A stretch of DNA of 64,000 bases, from assembly GCA_017163975.1 (NCBI GenBank), contig JAFFSR010000136.1, positions 13,203,501-13,267,500 of the forward strand, read 5' to 3'. The position numbers and the translations under genes are program-made. This document shows positions 61,707 to 64,000 of the stretch, one piece after another (within the stretch, counting starts at the first letter, position 1; each line of letters starts with the position of its first letter). Below the pieces are notes generated by a model, which saw only the letters and a list, made by a program, of their open reading frames with translations, did not search any database and had not been told where the DNA came from. The stretch comes from Anastatus disparis (taxonomy: Eukaryota; Arthropoda; Insecta; Hymenoptera; Eupelmidae).

Positions 61707-62823
61707 GTAACCTACTGAACTTTTGAAATTATAAAAGCCATTGAAAAATACATATCCACAATTTTTTCAGTGAGGTTTATTGTTGGGAAAGTAGAAAAAA
61801 GCACTATGAAAATATAATTTCTGTATATACTTAATTTTTTTTCTTCCCACAAATGGTGTACCTTGCTAATTTCAATAAAATTATGTGAATTATGTCAAAA
61901 TTATAAATCTTTCATTTATGTCTCTTTTATTAATAACGAAATATAGCGAAGTAAAACTTCAATATAGGATATAGTGAAGTTTTACTTTACTCTGTACATT
62001 AGCTAATTACGCCTACAAATTATAAAAATATAGCACAGATCTGTTATAAGTATCGATAATTTCTTTTGTTTTTTAGGTTGTTTTCATAAAAGTCATGCCT
62101 TTTGTTTTATCTTCATTAAATTGTCTAAGAAAACAAGGATATTTTATGGTGTTGGCTTGAATGGTGTCAGTAATGCAATACTTTCTCGTATAATATGTTT
62201 CGAAGATGTCAGTTTTAAAAGTTTTAAGGTGGCTCCGTCATGGATGTATGTCAGTAACAACATAATTAAAATATAATTTTCTAATTATGTTCTTACAGAC
62301 GTGCATACATGATGGAGCCACCTTAAAACTGTTAAAACTGACATCTTTGAAACATACTATATGAGAAAGTATTGCATTTCTGACGCGGCTTAAGCCAACA
62401 TTATAAAGTATCCTTGTTTCGTTAGACATTTTAATGGAGATAAAAGAAAAGCCATGACTTTTATGAAAACAACCTAAAAACCAAAAGAAAATATCGATAT
62501 TTATGACAGAACTGTACTATATTTATAATTTGTGTGCATAATTAGCTAATGTACAGAGTAAAGCAAAATTTCACTATAGCTTATATTTTGTTATTAATAA
62601 AAAATACATGAATGAAAGATTTATAATTTTGACACAATTCGCATAATTTAACTAAAATTAGCGAGGCACAACGTTTGAGGGAATAAAAAAAATAAGTGCA
62701 TGCAGGTTTTTTATTTTCGTTACATAGCACTTTTTTCTACTTTTCGAGCAGTGTACCTTGCTGAAAAAAATTACGGATATATATTTTTCTATGATTTCTG
62801 TAATATCAAAAGTTCGACGGTGT
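61707..62823. repeat. Large foldback palindrome (~1.1 kb)
   Basis: Arms 61707-62268 and 62282-62823 are mirror copies around a centre near 62275. Examples: ATGGTGTTGGCTT vs AAGCCAACATTAT, GGTGGCTCCGTCATG vs CATGATGGAGCCACC, and GTAGAAAAAAGCAC vs GTGC-less CACTTTTTTCTAC. Similarity is highest in the inner ~450 bases and decays outward. There is no meaningful ORF (62238-62429 spans the centre). Probably a foldback-type transposable element. Confidence 0.8.
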
Positions 62824-62861
62824 ATAATTAAACATACTAAAAAATTTCATAGTTTAAAAAA

Positions 62862-62960
62862 TATTTTTTTTCATAAATAAAAATTTTTATAAAAAATATT
62901 TTTTTCATAAATAAAAATTTTCATAAAAAATATTTTTTTCATAAAAAATATTTTTTTTGT
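62862..62960. repeat. AT-only short tandem repeat
   Basis: The unit AAAAAATATTTTTTTCATAA, sometimes followed by ATAAAAATTTT, is repeated about four times with length variation, directly beyond the right arm of the palindrome. Confidence 0.65.
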
Positions 62961-63072
62961 TGAAGTTATTTTATATTTTAATAAATAATATAATAATATT
63001 CTGAATTTTTAAAAAATTTTCATTCTTTCTTAACCTATGAAATTTTTTAGTTATATTTTTATCTGTTGGACA

Positions 63073-63639
63073 TACACGGAGAGAAATGTTTGATTAAATT
63101 TTAAAATTTTATAGCTATGAGCAAATTTCCAGTAGGACAATAATTATTATAATAAATAATAAAATTTGCTGCTTTTGTAGTAATTTTTGCTACATTTATG
63201 TTAAGTTTATATTATAAGTCCCTGGTAGAAATATTGTCGATTTTATCTCTATTGGTTGACCAATTTTTTAATATTTGCCTATTTGTTTCTCTATCAGCCC
63301 GCTGATAATACCGCTTATAGCGTCACGGGTTACGACATCCGTTGATTAAAATATGGGAAATTAAAAATCGTATATTACATACTTTTATAGTAATACAAAT
63401 TATATAAATAAAAGCTTTTTATACGTGACTATATTTAAATTGACTTGTAAATTAGAATGAAAGTTAATACATTAATAGAAAATAACAAAATTCCATTTTT
63501 TTATAAAGGCATAGGTTATCCCTTGGTAGAATATTTCGCCAAGCGTTCATGAAAAAAATTGACTAATAATTGATGAATTGGCCAGTTCAGTTGGCAAAGT
63601 TTCTATCAGAAGTAAAAACAAATTTTTTTTCTCTGTGTA
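63073..63639. mobile_element. TIR element with ends TACACGGAGAGAAAT / TTTTCTCTGTGTA, composite
   Basis: The left end at 63073 is the near inverse of the right end at 63639; the words resemble the ends of the 24604 element (TACACTGAG). A CCCTGGTAGAAAT end lies inside at 63222 and a similar CCTTGGTAGAATATT at 63520, so two families are nested or abutting. No ORF. Confidence 0.55.
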
Positions 63640-64000
63640 TCGGTGTTAATTTCTTTTTTTTAACTGACAAGGCAATTTTGAAGCAGCCCTTTTTGATTTT
63701 TTAAAATTCATATATGTATCAGAGAAGATCAGAAAGTTTAAATGACATTTTTTTTGCCGGTTGAATAACTTTTGTAAGAGGTAAAACAGTCTCTTCAATG
63801 TTAGTGGCGTTATACTATTTCGAATGACGAAAATCAATATTTTTTTAATCAAAAATATTCAAAATGTCTTTATCCCAAAAAGAATGTTTGGTCAAGCGTG
63901 CATGAAAAAAATTGATGAATGGACCATTTTAATGGGCGAAAGTTTTACCTAGGTTATAACAAATTTTAATATTCATTATAGTAATTTCTTTAATACTGCG
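63640..64000. other. Right edge, repeat-derived
   Basis: GTCAAGCGTGCATGAAAAAA at about 63892 repeats the words at about 63538 (CCAAGCGTTCATGAAAAAAA-like), followed in both by GATGAAT and CCA. The edge therefore carries another copy of the same repeat family, cut by the window end. No CMIP exon is seen here. Confidence 0.5.

Noticed and set aside
62238..62429. 63-codon frame across the palindrome centre
   Set aside because: It straddles the mirror axis and simply reads one arm; no protein-like features.

Overview
The window is AT-rich (by eye) nuclear DNA of an insect. Three intron-rich genes can be reconstructed exon by exon, every junction keeping the reading frame. Encoded protein families, intron sizes and CpG-bearing spacers suit a hymenopteran, perhaps a parasitoid wasp; that placement is inference, since no species marker is visible.

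Layout: (1) 107-10514, + strand: a complete coding region for an adipokinetic hormone / GnRH-like receptor (rhodopsin-type GPCR, 8 coding exons, about 402 aa). (2) 10515-14799: its 3' UTR and intergenic DNA. (3) 14800-40152, + strand: a COMP-type pentameric thrombospondin (16 coding exons, 1045 aa) with a candidate TATA/Inr core promoter and leader intron. (4) 40153-44395: convergent 3' UTR/intergenic region. (5) 44396 to the right edge, - strand: the C-terminal 640 aa of a C-Maf-inducing protein homologue (CMIP; PH domain to leucine-rich repeats). Its 5' exons lie beyond the window.

The introns are loaded with repeats. The most unusual is a 543-codon Lys/Glu-rich single-exon ORF (18907-20538) inside thrombospondin intron 1. 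It consists of an ~18-residue unit repeated over 20 times in two blocks, each closed by the same basic module, and it is flanked by a 17-bp exact inverted repeat, so it may be a mobile-element gene or a young nested gene. Others are: three copies of one tRNA-derived SINE family; a nested composite at 24604-26382 (long-TIR element, tRNA-like sequence, and a poly(A)-tailed retro-insertion with a 14-bp target duplication); two adjacent inverted-repeat elements in a thrombospondin intron; a TIR element holding a 109-bp tandem array of hairpin-forming units (58642-60075); and a ~1.1 kb foldback palindrome (61707-62823).

The three genes do not form a pathway: the receptor senses a metabolic neuropeptide, thrombospondin is a secreted matrix/tendon-attachment protein, and CMIP is an intracellular adaptor. 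Their adjacency is reported as genomic context only.
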